A stretch of 64,000 nucleotides of DNA, from NCBI GenBank assembly GCA_965221605.1, contig CBDCSK010000014.1, positions 558,001 through 622,000 on the forward strand. Reading direction: 5' to 3'. This DNA comes from Aldehydirespirator sp965221605. GTDB taxonomy: Bacteria; Actinomycetota; Acidimicrobiia; Acidimicrobiales; Aldehydirespiratoraceae. The notes beneath the pieces are model-generated. The model was not told the origin of the DNA, did no database searches, and was given only the letters and a program-made list of their open reading frames with translations. A program made the translations under genes and the position numbers. Positions 1 through 12,303 of this stretch are shown piece by piece; position 1 is the first letter of the stretch; the number at the start of each line of letters is the position of its first letter.

Positions 1-798
1 GTCGTCGGCCAGCAGGAACCGGGCGTGGAAGAAGTCCGGGTAGGTGCGCAGGTCCACGCCGCTGCGGGTCAGACGGCCCCAGATGTAGGGCTCGGCGGCT
101 CGCAGCAGCTTGAAGTTGTTCTCCCGGGCGGTGATCACCGTCCTGGAGGGCGCCTCGGCGTTTCCGAGCAGCTTGACGATCCCGACGTCCAGCGAGTACG
201 GCGAGGCCAGCACCAGGCTGCGGGCCGCGCCATTGACGACGTCTCTGAAGGCGGGCTCGATCTCGGCGTTGGTGATGATGGTGCCGTTCACCGAGTTCCG
301 CTCGCCCTGCTCGGTGCGGGCGAAGTCCTCGGCCAGGGCGTCGACGATGGCGGGATCGGTGGCGCGGATCATGAAGTCGCGCCAGGCGAAGTTGTGGTCG
401 CTGATGTTGATGCCGCCGACGTAGGCGTGGTCGTCCACCACGTACAGCTTCTTGTGGTTGCGGCTCAGGCCGAAGAACTTCACCGGTCCGAAGGGCTGGG
501 TGAAGGTCACGGCCACACCTGCGGCTCTGAGCCGATCGAACATCGCCTTCGTCTCGGCGGCCTCGTGCCGTACCGACGGGTCGGTGTCCTTCCGGTCGCT
601 CACGTAGCGCAGGGCGAAGCAGTCGACGAGCAGCCTCACGTCCACGCCCCGGCCGGCTGCATCGATGATCAGGTCGGCCACCGCCAGGCCCGAGGCGTCG
701 CCGTCGAAGGTCATCACCTGGACCTGAACCCGCCGCTCGGCTGTGCTCAGCGCCCGGTGCAAGTCCTCGACGAACTCGCCGTTGTCCAGCAGCCGCAT
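1..798 (-). CDS. phospholipase D-like / cardiolipin synthase-like protein (C-terminus outside the window)
   Basis: The reading frame is open from an ATG at 798 to the window edge (266 codons) and is cut off at its C-terminus. About residue 115 there is a clear first HKD motif (NHKKLYVVDD, followed by YVGGINISD), and the last residues seen (HARFLLADD) match a second HKD motif with Arg in place of Lys. Two HKD motifs form the composite active site of phosphodiesterases of the phospholipase D superfamily, which includes cardiolipin synthases and unrelated nucleases. No membrane segments are visible, so a soluble or peripheral enzyme is likely. The family is clear; the substrate is not. The longer open frame on the other strand is a shadow. 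Confidence 0.85.
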   Translation of the reverse strand, partial: MRLLDNGEFVEDLHRALSTAERRVQVQVMTFDGDASGLAVADLIIDAAGRGVDVRLLVDCFALRYVSDRKDTDPSVRHEAAETKAMFDRLRAAGVAVTFTQPFGPVKFFGLSRNHKKLYVVDDHAYVGGINISDHNFAWRDFMIRATDPAIVDALAEDFARTEQGERNSVNGTIITNAEIEPAFRDVVNGAARSLVLASPYSLDVGIVKLLGNAEAPSRTVITARENNFKLLRAAEPYIWGRLTRSGVDLRTYPDFFHARFLLADD

Positions 799-871
799 CG
801 AACCCCCACCATCCACCCGCCGAACCTACCGCCCCGAACCGCCCTGACCCGCCCCGGCTACGCCCCGCCCC

Positions 872-926
872 CAGAATCTCGGGTGACTTCTGTGTCGTAT
901 AGCCCGAGGAACTCGGCCGAGATTCT
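872..926. repeat. dispersed inverted-repeat element, copy 1
   Basis: A hairpin-forming element begins with CAGAATCTCGGG and ends with CCGAGATTCT; the arms AGAATCTCGG and CCGAGATTCT are perfect complements. It lies between two divergently transcribed genes. The same arms recur four more times before position 5740. Confidence 0.75.
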
Positions 927-979
927 CGGGTGGCACATTATGAGCCAGTTACATGATTTTTCACTATATGTTGTTGACC

Positions 980-1903
980 ATGACGGAGAGCGAGGTCCGC
1001 AGTCGGATGCAGGAACAGCACGGGCTGATCTCCCGGAGTCAGGCGCGGGCCGAGGGCCTTACCGACGACCAGATCCGGCGCCGCCTTCGAACAGGCGAAT
1101 GGGTAGGCGCCGCCCGGGGCGTCTACCGGCACGCCGTCTCTCCTGAGACTCCACTCTCACGGCTGCTCGCCGGATGCTTGGCTTGCGACGGGGTGGCCAG
1201 CCACCGCTCCGCGGCCGCCCTCCACGACATCGACGGCTACAAGCTCGACCGGATCGAACTCCTCGTGCCCTGGAGGCGAAGTCCAACCATCCGGGGCGTG
1301 AGGCTTCGCCGGACGACTCAGATGCATCTGACCAAGCCTGTTGTTCGCAAGGGCATACCGTGTACATGGATAGGCCGCACGGCGCTGGATGTCGCAGCCG
1401 TGGTCAGCCGCCAGCAGTTGGAACACACCATCGACGCAGTTCTTCGCCAGGGTCTCATCCGGCTGTCGGACCTGTACCAGGTGCTGGTATCGCACTCGCG
1501 CCAGGGTCGCACCGGTTGCGGTCCCTTCCGGGATGCGCTTGAGGAGCGGTGGGGCGATGACGCGGTGCCCCTCAGCGCATGGAGTCGAATGGTGGCTGAC
1601 CTGCTGGTGGAGGACGGTCTGGACCGGCCGGTGATGGAGCACCGCATATGCGATCAGACGGGAGCCTTGGTGGCTCAGGTGGATCTGGCGTACCCGAGTC
1701 GTCGTCTCGCCATCGAACTCGACAGCAAGCGATGGCACCTCAACAGCGTGTCCTTCGAGCGAGACCCTCGGCGCCGCAACGCCCTGACGGTGATGGGCTG
1801 GACCGTGCTCACGTTCACCTGGAGCGACTACGTAGATCGCCCGGGCCAGCTGTGCGCGACCGTCGCCAAGCTCCTGGCACCAGCCGACCGCCACGCCATC
1901 TAG
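980..1903 (+). CDS. AbiEi-type N-terminal domain protein with VSR/DUF559-like nuclease fold C-terminus
   Basis: The N-terminal 60 residues (HGLISRSQARAEGLT, then RRRLRTGEWVGAARGVYR) match the winged-helix N-domain of AbiEi-family antitoxins. The C-terminal third (VDLAYPSRRLAIELDSKRWH, then DPRRRNAL and GWTVLTFTW) resembles the VSR/DUF559 PD-(D/E)XK-like fold: an Asp, an E-x-D and a late Trp. This two-part architecture is common in Actinobacteria and is usually annotated as a type IV antitoxin-like protein, but no AbiEii toxin lies next to it, so a lone nuclease or regulator is equally possible. The start is uncertain: ATGs at 953, 968 and 980 are in frame and none has a good ribosome site. 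I chose 980 because the homologous region begins there. Confidence 0.75.
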   Translation: MTESEVRSRMQEQHGLISRSQARAEGLTDDQIRRRLRTGEWVGAARGVYRHAVSPETPLSRLLAGCLACDGVASHRSAAALHDIDGYKLDRIELLVPWRRSPTIRGVRLRRTTQMHLTKPVVRKGIPCTWIGRTALDVAAVVSRQQLEHTIDAVLRQGLIRLSDLYQVLVSHSRQGRTGCGPFRDALEERWGDDAVPLSAWSRMVADLLVEDGLDRPVMEHRICDQTGALVAQVDLAYPSRRLAIELDSKRWHLNSVSFERDPRRRNALTVMGWTVLTFTWSDYVDRPGQLCATVAKLLAPADRHAI

Positions 1904-1912
1904 GCCCGGGCG

Positions 1913-1969
1913 CAGAATCTCGGTACCCGTCTATAGGTCTACGACACACAACTCACCCGAGAAACTGCG
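1913..1969. repeat. dispersed inverted-repeat element, copy 2 (right arm degenerate)
   Basis: The left arm CAGAATCTCGG and the inner block CGACACACAACTCACCCGAG are intact, but the right end reads GAGAAACTG instead of GAGATTC. It begins 9 bases after the preceding stop codon and is followed directly by copy 3. Confidence 0.65.
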
Positions 1970-1982
1970 TAGGGGCCCGGTG

Positions 1983-2036
1983 CAGAATCTCGGTGCGATT
2001 CCTATGGGCCAGCGACACACAACTCACCCGAGATTC
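1983..2036. repeat. dispersed inverted-repeat element, copy 3
   Basis: The left arm CAGAATCTCGG and right arm ACTCACCCGAGATTC flank a loop that carries the conserved block GCGACACACAA. It is in tandem with copy 2, upstream of sdhC. Confidence 0.75.
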
Positions 2037-2078
2037 CGGGAGTTCGGGGCGGGGGATGTGGGGCGCTAGGTTGGGGGC

Positions 2079-2845
2079 ATGACGGTCGCTCCCCCCGAGG
2101 CCGCTGAGCGGGTTCCGCCGCTGAGACGCCGTCGGCGGGAGCTTCCCTGGCCGCTGAACATCTACCAGACCGCGGTCGGCAAGAAGTACGTCATGGCCGG
2201 CACCGGGATCGGGCTGCTGGCCTTCGTGATCGTGCACATGATCGGCAACCTGCACCTCTACGAGGGCCCGCACCAGATAAACGAGTACGCCGAGGCGCTG
2301 CGGGACCTGGGCGGCCATCTGGTGCCCCGCACGCTGATCCTGTGGGTGATGCGAATCGGGCTGCTGGCCATGTTCGTGCTGCACATACACAGCGCCTGGT
2401 CGCTCAAGGAGATCAGCCGGCGCAGCAGCCCGAAGGCCAACTGGGTGAGCGGCAACAAGCGCTACGCCGGCGGCCAGGACTACGTGGCCGTCAACTTCGC
2501 CAGCCGCACCATGCGCTGGACCGGCCCCATCATCGGCCTCTACGTGCTGTTCCACCTGGCCGACCTCACCTGGGGCTGGTGGCTGGGCGGCGACTACATC
2601 CGCGGCGACGTGTACCACAACGTGGTGGAGTCGCTGTCGTCGATCCCGGTGGCCATCATCTACATCGTGGCCAACGTGGCGCTGGCGGTGCACATCTACC
2701 ACGGCATGTGGTCGGCGTTCCAGACCCTGGGCGTCAACAACCCCCGGTTCAACCATCTGCGGCGGGGGCTGGCCACCGTCATCGCGGGCGCGATCCTGGT
2801 CGGCAACCTGAGCTTCCCGATCATGGTGCAGGCAGGGGTGGTGGC

Positions 2846-2849
<4 letters not shown>
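2079..2849 (+). CDS. sdhC: succinate dehydrogenase cytochrome b subunit (type B)
   Basis: A 256-residue membrane protein of the type B succinate:quinone oxidoreductase/fumarate reductase cytochrome b family. About five hydrophobic segments are visible (roughly residues 40-58, 88-108, 145-165, 185-207 and 232-252), and conserved histidines in and near them (IVHMIGNLHLY, VLHIHSAW, LFHLADL, AVHIYHGMW) are the expected ligands for two b hemes. It anchors SdhA and SdhB to the cytoplasmic membrane and passes electrons to, most likely, menaquinone. The next gene overlaps its stop by four bases (ATGA), so the genes are translationally coupled. No sdhD is present, as expected for type B. Confidence 0.93.
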
Positions 2850-4764
<1,915 letters not shown>

Positions 4765-4768
<4 letters not shown>

Positions 4769-5583
4769 GCGCCGGCAACGGCTCCGGCGCAGACGGCTCG
4801 GGCAAGGGGCACGGGGCGAGGATGCGGCTGAAGCTGCGGATCTGGCGCCAGGCGGGGCCGGACGAGCCGGGCGCCTTCCTGGACGTCGACGCCCACGACA
4901 TCCCGGAGGACTGCTCGTTCCTGGAGATGCTCGACATCGTCAACGAGCGCCTCATCGACGACGACATCGAGCCGATCGTCTTCGCCCACGACTGCCGGGA
5001 GGGCATCTGCGGCACCTGCGGGGTGATGATCAACGGGCGCCCCCACGGCCCCGAGAAGGCCACCGCCACCTGCCAGCTGCACATGCGCAAGTTCCGCGAT
5101 GGCGACGAGATCGTGATCGAGCCGTTCCGGGCGGCGTCGTTCCCGGTGGTGAAGGACCTGATGGTGGACCGGCGGGCGTTCGACCGGATCATCGAGTCGG
5201 GCGGCTTCATCTCGGCGCCCACCGGCACCGCCCCCGACGCCAACGAGATCCCGGTCCCCAAGGACGTGGCCGACTTCGCCATGGACGCGGCGGCCTGCAT
5301 CGGCTGCGGGGCGTGCGTGGCCGCCTGCCCCAACTCGGCCGCCCAGCTGTTCACTGCGGCCAAGCTCGGCCATCTCAACGTGCTGCCCCAGGGCCAGCCC
5401 GAGCGCTGGCGGCGGGCCGAGGCGATGGTGGAGACGATGGAGTCGTTCTTCGGGTCGTGCACCAACCACGGCGAGTGCACCGAGGCCTGTCCCAAGGAGA
5501 TCAGCCTCGACTTCATCGCGGTGCTGAACCGCGACTACCTGAAGGCCAAGGTCAAGAACCGCCGCCTCGCCTCCCAGACCTGA
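4765..5583 (+). CDS. sdhB: succinate dehydrogenase iron-sulfur subunit
   Basis: A 272-residue protein that relays electrons from FAD to quinone. Cys77, 82, 85 and 103 (CREGICGTCG ... ATC) form the 2Fe-2S site. CIGCGACVAACP (Cys178, 181, 184, 188) and CTNHGECTEACP (Cys232, 238, 242) supply the two further clusters. I chose the GTG at 4765 because it overlaps the sdhA stop and has AGAGGAG 7 bases upstream; the first internal ATG (4822) would lose only a low-complexity Gly/Ser leader. It ends the sdhCAB operon; inverted-repeat copies 4 and 5 follow. Confidence 0.94.
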
Positions 5584-5610
5584 CCCCGGTGCGGGTCGGG
5601 GGCCGAGCGC

Positions 5611-5664
5611 CAGAATCTCGGGGCAACTTCTGCGGCTCCACGACACCCAACCCTCCCGAGATTC
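5611..5664. repeat. dispersed inverted-repeat element, copy 4
   Basis: The left arm CAGAATCTCGGGG and right arm CTCCCGAGATTC flank a loop with CTCCACGACACCCAA. It lies 27 bases after the sdhB stop. Confidence 0.75.
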
Positions 5665-5681
5665 AGGGGCGCGGCTGGTGC

Positions 5682-5735
5682 CAGAATCTCGGGGTGAGTT
5701 ACCCGGCTCTGCGACACGCGACGCTCCCGAGATTC
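5682..5735. repeat. dispersed inverted-repeat element, copy 5
   Basis: The left arm CAGAATCTCGGGGTGAGTT and right arm CTCCCGAGATTC flank CTCTGCGACACGCGA. It is in tandem with copy 4, between sdhB and the DUF368 gene. Confidence 0.75.
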
Positions 5736-5762
5736 AGGGCGTGGGTGTGAGGCGGCTGGTTG

Positions 5763-6692
5763 ATGAGTAGGCGGGGGGACTGGGGGGCTCGGTTGATCTT
5801 GGGGCTGGCCCGGGGGGTGGCCATGGGGGCGGCCGACGTGGTGCCGGGGGTCTCGGGCGGCACGATCGCGGTGGTGCTCGGCATCTACGAGCGGCTGGTG
5901 GACGCCATCCGGGGTGCCTCGACCGCGGCCGGGCGGCTGCTGCGAGGCGACTGGCGGGGCTGCGGGCGCCGACTGGCCGCGGTGGACTGGTGGCTGCTCG
6001 TGCCGCTGCTGGTCGGCATCCTGAGCACCATCGGACTGCTGGCCTCAGTGATCGAGACCCAGCTCCGCGAGCGTCCCGAGACCATGGCCGGCCTGTTCTG
6101 CGGTCTGGTGGCCGCGTCGGCGGTGTCGGCGTGCCGGCTGTTCGAATGGCGGGGCGCGCTCCAGGTGGGCCTCATGGCGGTCTCGGCGGCGGGCACGTTC
6201 GCTCTGCTGGGCCTGCAGTCCGGCCCGGTGGCCGACCCGTCGCTGCCGGTGCTGGCCGCGGCGGGCGCGGTGGCGATTTGCGCCATGATCCTGCCCGGCA
6301 TCTCCGGCGCGTTCCTGCTGCTCATGCTGGGCATGTACGGGGCGGTCATCAACGTCGTGACCGACCTCCGCTACATCGACGCGGCCGTGTTCCTGGCCGG
6401 GGCGGCGGTGGGCCTGGCCCTGTTCTCGACCGTGCTGGGCCGGCTGCTGGACAGGGCCCGCAACCCGGTGATGGCGGTGATGGTGGGGCTTATGGCCGGG
6501 TCGCTGCGGGTGTTGTGGCCCTGGCCCAACGGGGTGGGCGTCATCAGCCGCCACCAGAACGAGATCATCTCGGGCACCGGCCTGGACTGGCCCGCCGCCG
6601 ACGAGTGGCTGGCCCCCACTGTGGCGGCCGCCGCCGGGCTGGCCGCCGTCCTGATCATCACCCGGCTGGCCCGGGATCGGGGGCCCGTCTAG
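5763..6692 (+). CDS. DUF368-family membrane protein (PopT-like undecaprenyl-phosphate translocase)
   Basis: A polytopic membrane protein of about 309 residues. The family signature ADVVPGVSGGT is near residue 25, and a second internal copy MILPGISGAF is near residue 180; two inverted PG(V/I)SG motifs are typical of DUF368. Members have been shown in other bacteria to recycle undecaprenyl phosphate across the membrane for cell-wall synthesis; that role is inferred here from family only. About eight hydrophobic segments are visible. A TTG directly precedes the ATG at 5763; I prefer the ATG. The stop codon shares the palindrome CTAG with the stop of the convergent deaminase gene. Confidence 0.85.
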   Translation: MSRRGDWGARLILGLARGVAMGAADVVPGVSGGTIAVVLGIYERLVDAIRGASTAAGRLLRGDWRGCGRRLAAVDWWLLVPLLVGILSTIGLLASVIETQLRERPETMAGLFCGLVAASAVSACRLFEWRGALQVGLMAVSAAGTFALLGLQSGPVADPSLPVLAAAGAVAICAMILPGISGAFLLLMLGMYGAVINVVTDLRYIDAAVFLAGAAVGLALFSTVLGRLLDRARNPVMAVMVGLMAGSLRVLWPWPNGVGVISRHQNEIISGTGLDWPAADEWLAPTVAAAAGLAAVLIITRLARDRGPV

Positions 6693-7207
6693 GTCCGCGT
6701 ACTCCAGTAGGTCCGGTGGATCACGGCGGCGTCCTCGATCAGGTGAGGGCCGCTCACCTCGATGCGGCGCTGGCCGCTGTGGAGCACGTTGCGGCAGCCG
6801 ACGCCCCGCATGGTCGGGTTCAGATGGTGGGCTCCGGTGATCTCGAGAAGGTGGTGCTCGCTCATCCCGTAGACCATCCGGTTCAACCCGCCCCAGTACA
6901 TGGAGCCGCTGCACATGGCGCACGGCTCACAGCTCGTGAACAGGGTGGCGGTGGCGATCTGCTCCGGGGTGAGATTGGAGACCGCCAACCTCATGAGATT
7001 GGTCTCGGCATGGTTGAGCGTGCTCTTGCCGGTGATGTCGGAGTTCTCCGCCTCCAGCAGCACGTTGCCGTCGGGGTCGGCCATGATCGCGCCGAAGGGC
7101 ATGTTCCCGTTGACTACCGCCGAGGCGGACACCTCGATGGACCGTCGGAGAAGGCGTTCATCCTGTGCGCTGAGTCCAGCCGTCGAGTCACTCATCGAGA
7201 CCGACAT
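6689..7207 (-). CDS. nucleoside/nucleobase deaminase (CMP/dCMP deaminase fold)
   Basis: A 172-residue zinc-dependent deaminase. The zinc site is complete: His66-Ala-Glu68 (NHAETN), with Glu as proton shuttle, and Cys96/Cys99 in SCEPCAMCSG. The size and motif spacing fit the guanine deaminase/tRNA adenosine deaminase branch; the exact substrate cannot be read from the sequence. It faces the BMP-type transporter operon divergently with about 80 bases between starts, which suggests use of an imported nucleoside or base. Its end overlaps that of the DUF368 gene by four bases. Confidence 0.85.
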   Translation of the reverse strand: MSVSMSDSTAGLSAQDERLLRRSIEVSASAVVNGNMPFGAIMADPDGNVLLEAENSDITGKSTLNHAETNLMRLAVSNLTPEQIATATLFTSCEPCAMCSGSMYWGGLNRMVYGMSEHHLLEITGAHHLNPTMRGVGCRNVLHSGQRRIEVSGPHLIEDAAVIHRTYWSTRT

Positions 7208-7288
7208 TAGTCCTCAGGATTGCGACTCATCAGGCGGGCGGGACTAGGCTCGCGACCGCCCAGAAGTGGTCTAGCAAGGAGGGCTGGG

Positions 7289-8437
7289 ATGCGAAGGATC
7301 CGACTAGGAGTCGTAGTGCTCATCGCCTTGGCGCTGGTCGCGGCGGCCTGCGGCGACGACGAGGCCGAGGAAGCGGCCCCCGCTACCACCGCCGCACCGG
7401 CCACGACGGCAGCCCCTACCACCGAGGCGCCGACGGAGCCGTTGCGCATCGCCTTCATGTACGACGGCGAGATCGACGACGGTGGATGGAACGAGGCTCA
7501 TGAGAACGGCCGCCAGTACCTGATCGCCAACATGGACGGCATCGAGACCACGTTCGTGGAGAACCTGTCGCCGGGCTCGGAGTTCCAGGCCGCCTTCGAG
7601 GACTTCGGTTCCCAGGGATACGACCTGGTGATCTGCACCACCTGGTGCCAGGACGACGTCCTGGTGGTCGCTCCCGACTACCCGGACACCGTCTACCTCT
7701 CCTGGGGCGGGTACCAGACGGCCCCCAACGTCGGTCATTTCGACGGCGCCACCGAGGACGGCCGCTACCTCGACGGACTCGTAGCCGGATCGCAGCCCGG
7801 TGTGGACTTCATCGGATACGTGGGCGGGTTCGCCATCGAGGAGGTCGTGCGGGGCGTCAACGCCTTCATGATCGGTGCCCGCGAGATCAATCCCGACATC
7901 GAGACCCAGGTCGTCTGGGTCAACAGCTGGTACGACCCGGCGGCCGAGCAGCAGGCAGCCCAGGCGCTCGTCGATGCCGGCGCCGACCTTCTCGCCGCCG
8001 AGGTGAACGCCCCCGCGGTGGCCAGCGTGGCTGAAGCGTCCGGCATCGGCTACATCCACTACGGGATCGACGGCTCGGGGTTGGCGCCCAACTCCTGGCT
8101 GTCCGGTTTCACCTTCAACTGGGGCCCCTACTACCTGTCCCAGGCGCAGGCGCTGGCCGACGGCACGTGGGAGCCGGCCCTGACTTACGGCGGGCTCCGT
8201 GACGGCGTGGTCGGGATGTCCCCGTTCGGCGATGCTGTGACCGCCGAGACCATCGCGCTGGTCGAGCAGCGCCGGCAGGAGATCGTCGACGGGACGTTCG
8301 ACTACTTCGCCGGTCCGATCACCGACAACCAGGGCAACGTGGTCGTGGCCGAGGGTGAGACCATCGCTTGGGAAGAGCGCACCCTGTGCTGCCAGTGGCT
8401 GATCGAAGGAGTCATCGGAGAGATTCCCGCCGGCTAA
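7289..8437 (+). CDS. BMP-family ABC transporter substrate-binding lipoprotein
   Basis: A 382-residue protein with a short basic n-region, a hydrophobic core and the lipobox LVAAAC (Cys21), so it should be anchored to the outer face of the membrane. A Thr/Ala/Pro linker (residues 27-48) leads to a periplasmic-binding fold starting LRIAFMYDGEIDDGGWNEAH, typical of the BMP/PnrA family that binds purine nucleosides in characterised members. AAGGAGGG at 7276-7283 lies 5 bases before the ATG. It heads an operon with one ATPase and two permeases. The ligand is inferred from family and from the neighbouring deaminase. Confidence 0.88.
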   Translation: MRRIRLGVVVLIALALVAAACGDDEAEEAAPATTAAPATTAAPTTEAPTEPLRIAFMYDGEIDDGGWNEAHENGRQYLIANMDGIETTFVENLSPGSEFQAAFEDFGSQGYDLVICTTWCQDDVLVVAPDYPDTVYLSWGGYQTAPNVGHFDGATEDGRYLDGLVAGSQPGVDFIGYVGGFAIEEVVRGVNAFMIGAREINPDIETQVVWVNSWYDPAAEQQAAQALVDAGADLLAAEVNAPAVASVAEASGIGYIHYGIDGSGLAPNSWLSGFTFNWGPYYLSQAQALADGTWEPALTYGGLRDGVVGMSPFGDAVTAETIALVEQRRQEIVDGTFDYFAGPITDNQGNVVVAEGETIAWEERTLCCQWLIEGVIGEIPAG

Positions 8438-8461
8438 GAGGCCGAACGGCGACTCCAAGAG

Positions 8462-10083
<1,622 letters not shown>

Positions 10084-10087
<4 letters not shown>

Positions 10088-11202
10088 GCCTGCCCCTCGG
10101 AGCCTTCGAGCTGACCGTCGAGCGGCAGCAGATCCCGTCCCGGCTGGTGCGGATGGCGGCGCCCACCGCCTCGGTGGCCTTCGGCCTGCTGGTCGGGGCA
10201 GTGATCATCTGGGCGTCCGGCCAGGACCCGATCCTCGCCTACACCGAGATGGCCAGGAAGGGGTTCGGCGGCAGGCTGGCGCTGACCGGGACGCTGGTCC
10301 TGGCCACGCCGCTCATCCTGACCGGTCTGGCCGCGGTGGTGGCGTTCCGGATGAAGATCTGGAACATCGGCGCCGAGGGCCAGCTCATCCTGGGCGCGGT
10401 GGCGTCCAGCGGCCTCGGACTCTGGCTCGGCGACAACGGGATCGGCGGTCCGGTCGGCATCGTGCTGATGCTGGCGGCCGGAGCCGGGGCCGGAGCGCTG
10501 TGGGCTGGGTTGGCCGCCCTCCCGAGGGCCTACCTCAACACCGACGAGGTGATCTCCACCCTGATGCTCAACTTCGTGGCCCTCGGCATCATGAACTACC
10601 TGATCTTCAGCAGCTTCAGCCACTGGCGCGACCCCGGGCGGGCCACCTTCCCGGTGGGGCGCTTCGTGGACGACTCGATGTTCCTGCATCGCTTCACGGG
10701 GCGGCTCCACATCGGTCTCTTCATCGCTCTGGCCGCGGCCGGAGCGCTGTGGTGGGCGCTGCGCTCCACCCGGTGGGGATTCGAGGTCTGGGTCACCGGC
10801 GACTCCCCGCGAGCGGCTCTCTACTCGGGGATGCGGGTCGACCGGAAGATCCTGTCGGTGCTGATGGTGTCGGGAGCGTTCGCCGGTCTCGGCGGCGGCA
10901 TCGAGGTCGGGGGCGTGCTGGGCAACCTGGACCCGAGGGCGCTCAGCCTGGGGGTGGGGTTCGCCGGCATAGTGGTGGCGGCCCTGGCCCGGCTCTCGCC
11001 GCTGGGAGTGATACCGGTGGCCATCCTGGTGGCCAGCTTCACCAACGCCAAGCCGGGCCTTCAGGTCCTCGGCATCCCGTCGGAGATCGTGACCCTGCTC
11101 GAGGGGATCCTGTTCCTGTGCATCGTCGGCGGTGAGTGGTTCCTGCGCAACGCCCTCCGGCTGCAGCGCCGGGCCGGACCGGTCGAGGCGGCCCCGTCAT
11201 GA
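10084..11202 (+). CDS. ABC transporter permease (BMP/nucleoside-type), subunit 1
   Basis: A 372-residue BPD_transp_2-type permease. Conserved stretches KIWNIGAEGQLILGA and TLMLNFVALGIMNYL are characteristic of the larger permease of nucleoside/BMP transporters. About nine or ten membrane segments are visible. The ATG overlaps the ATPase stop (ATGA) and the gene overlaps the next permease by four bases, so the operon is tightly coupled. It should form a heterodimer with the next gene product and take substrate from the lipoprotein encoded at 7289. Confidence 0.9.
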
Positions 11203-12146
11203 ACGACTCCGTTCTCCTGCTCTCCCTCGCCTCGGCGATCGTCATCGGCACGCCCATCCTGCTGGCCGGGCTGGGGGAGATGATGACCGAGCATTCCGGG
11301 GTGATGAACCTGGGTGTGGAGGGGATGATGCTCGGAGGAGGGGTGGTGGGCTTCTGGATGAGCACCCAGTACCCGTCGGTGCCACTGGCGATGGCGGTGG
11401 GGGCGGGCGTCGGCGCCTTGTTCGCTCTGATCCACGCCTACCTGGCCGTGACCCTCCGGGTCAACCAGATCGTCTCCGGTCTGGCCCTGGTCATCACCGG
11501 GACCGGGTTCGCCGGCTTCGTGGGCAGCTCGAACGATTCGGCTCTCATCTACGCGCGCCCGCAGGCGTCGCTGGAGCCCGTCTTCGGCGAGGGGATGCAG
11601 GAGCTGCCGCTGGTGGGCCCGCTGGTGTTCGGCCACGACTGGGTGGTCTACATGTCGTGGGGCCTGGTGGCGGCAGCTGCGTTCTGGCTGTTCCGGACCC
11701 GGGCCGGTCTGGCCCTGCGGGCGGTCGGCGAGGATCCGGCCACAGCCGACACGGTGGGCATCTCGGTCGGGGTCACCCGCTACGTCTACACCATGATCGG
11801 CGGGGCCGGAGCCGGAATGGGCGGCACCTACCTGATGACCGAGATCTTCGCCACCTACCAGCACGGCATCACTGCCGGCCTCGGCTGGATCGCCTTCGCG
11901 CTGGTGACCTTCGCCGGATGGCGGCCCTGGCGGGCCCTGGTGGCCGCCTACGTGTTCGGCGCGCTCCGCAACCTGGGGTTCACGCTGCAGATCCTGGGCG
12001 CCTCGGTGCCCTCCGACGTGCTGAACGCGTTGCCGTTCGTGCTGACGATCGTCGCGCTGATCATCATCTCGGCCCGCCCGGCCGCGGCCCGCAAGTACAG
12101 CGCGCCGTCGGCCCTGGCCGTCCCCTACTCGCGGGAGATCCGCTGA
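11199..12146 (+). CDS. ABC transporter permease (BMP/nucleoside-type), subunit 2
   Basis: A 315-residue permease with the family signature EHSGVMNLGVEGMML near residue 30 and VNQIVSGLALVITGTG near residue 90. About eight or nine membrane segments are visible. The start at 11199 overlaps the previous stop (ATGA); an upstream in-frame start at 11136 would lie within the preceding gene and is unlikely. It ends the operon, which is substrate-binding protein, ATPase, permease, permease. Confidence 0.9.
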   Translation: MNDSVLLLSLASAIVIGTPILLAGLGEMMTEHSGVMNLGVEGMMLGGGVVGFWMSTQYPSVPLAMAVGAGVGALFALIHAYLAVTLRVNQIVSGLALVITGTGFAGFVGSSNDSALIYARPQASLEPVFGEGMQELPLVGPLVFGHDWVVYMSWGLVAAAAFWLFRTRAGLALRAVGEDPATADTVGISVGVTRYVYTMIGGAGAGMGGTYLMTEIFATYQHGITAGLGWIAFALVTFAGWRPWRALVAAYVFGALRNLGFTLQILGASVPSDVLNALPFVLTIVALIIISARPAAARKYSAPSALAVPYSREIR

Positions 12147-12207
12147 GGGCGATTCATCCGCCCGAGCGCCGGCTGCCTTTGGCGCCGGCTGCCTTTGCCT
12201 CCGGCGT

Positions 12208-12226
12208 GATGTATGAGGTATACATC
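12208..12226. promoter_or_regulatory. perfect inverted repeat, candidate GntR/FCD-type operator
   Basis: GATGTAT and ATACATC are perfect complements around a 5-base spacer, about 80 bases upstream of the sialidase-like gene. Many GntR/FCD regulators bind short GTATAC-centred dyads. A GntR/FCD gene lies at 27.5 kb. The link is inference. Confidence 0.4.
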
Positions 12227-12303
12227 GCTGCTGATGCCCCGGGACCGCTGGCAGGCGGTCTCGATCAACCGGCATAGATCTACCGACATAGGGGGACCGT
12301 CAA

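Noticed and set aside
25..1146. Long plus-strand open frame at the left edge
   Set aside because: It is the shadow of the phospholipase D-like gene on the minus strand, which has clear HKD motifs; the plus frame has no recognisable motif.
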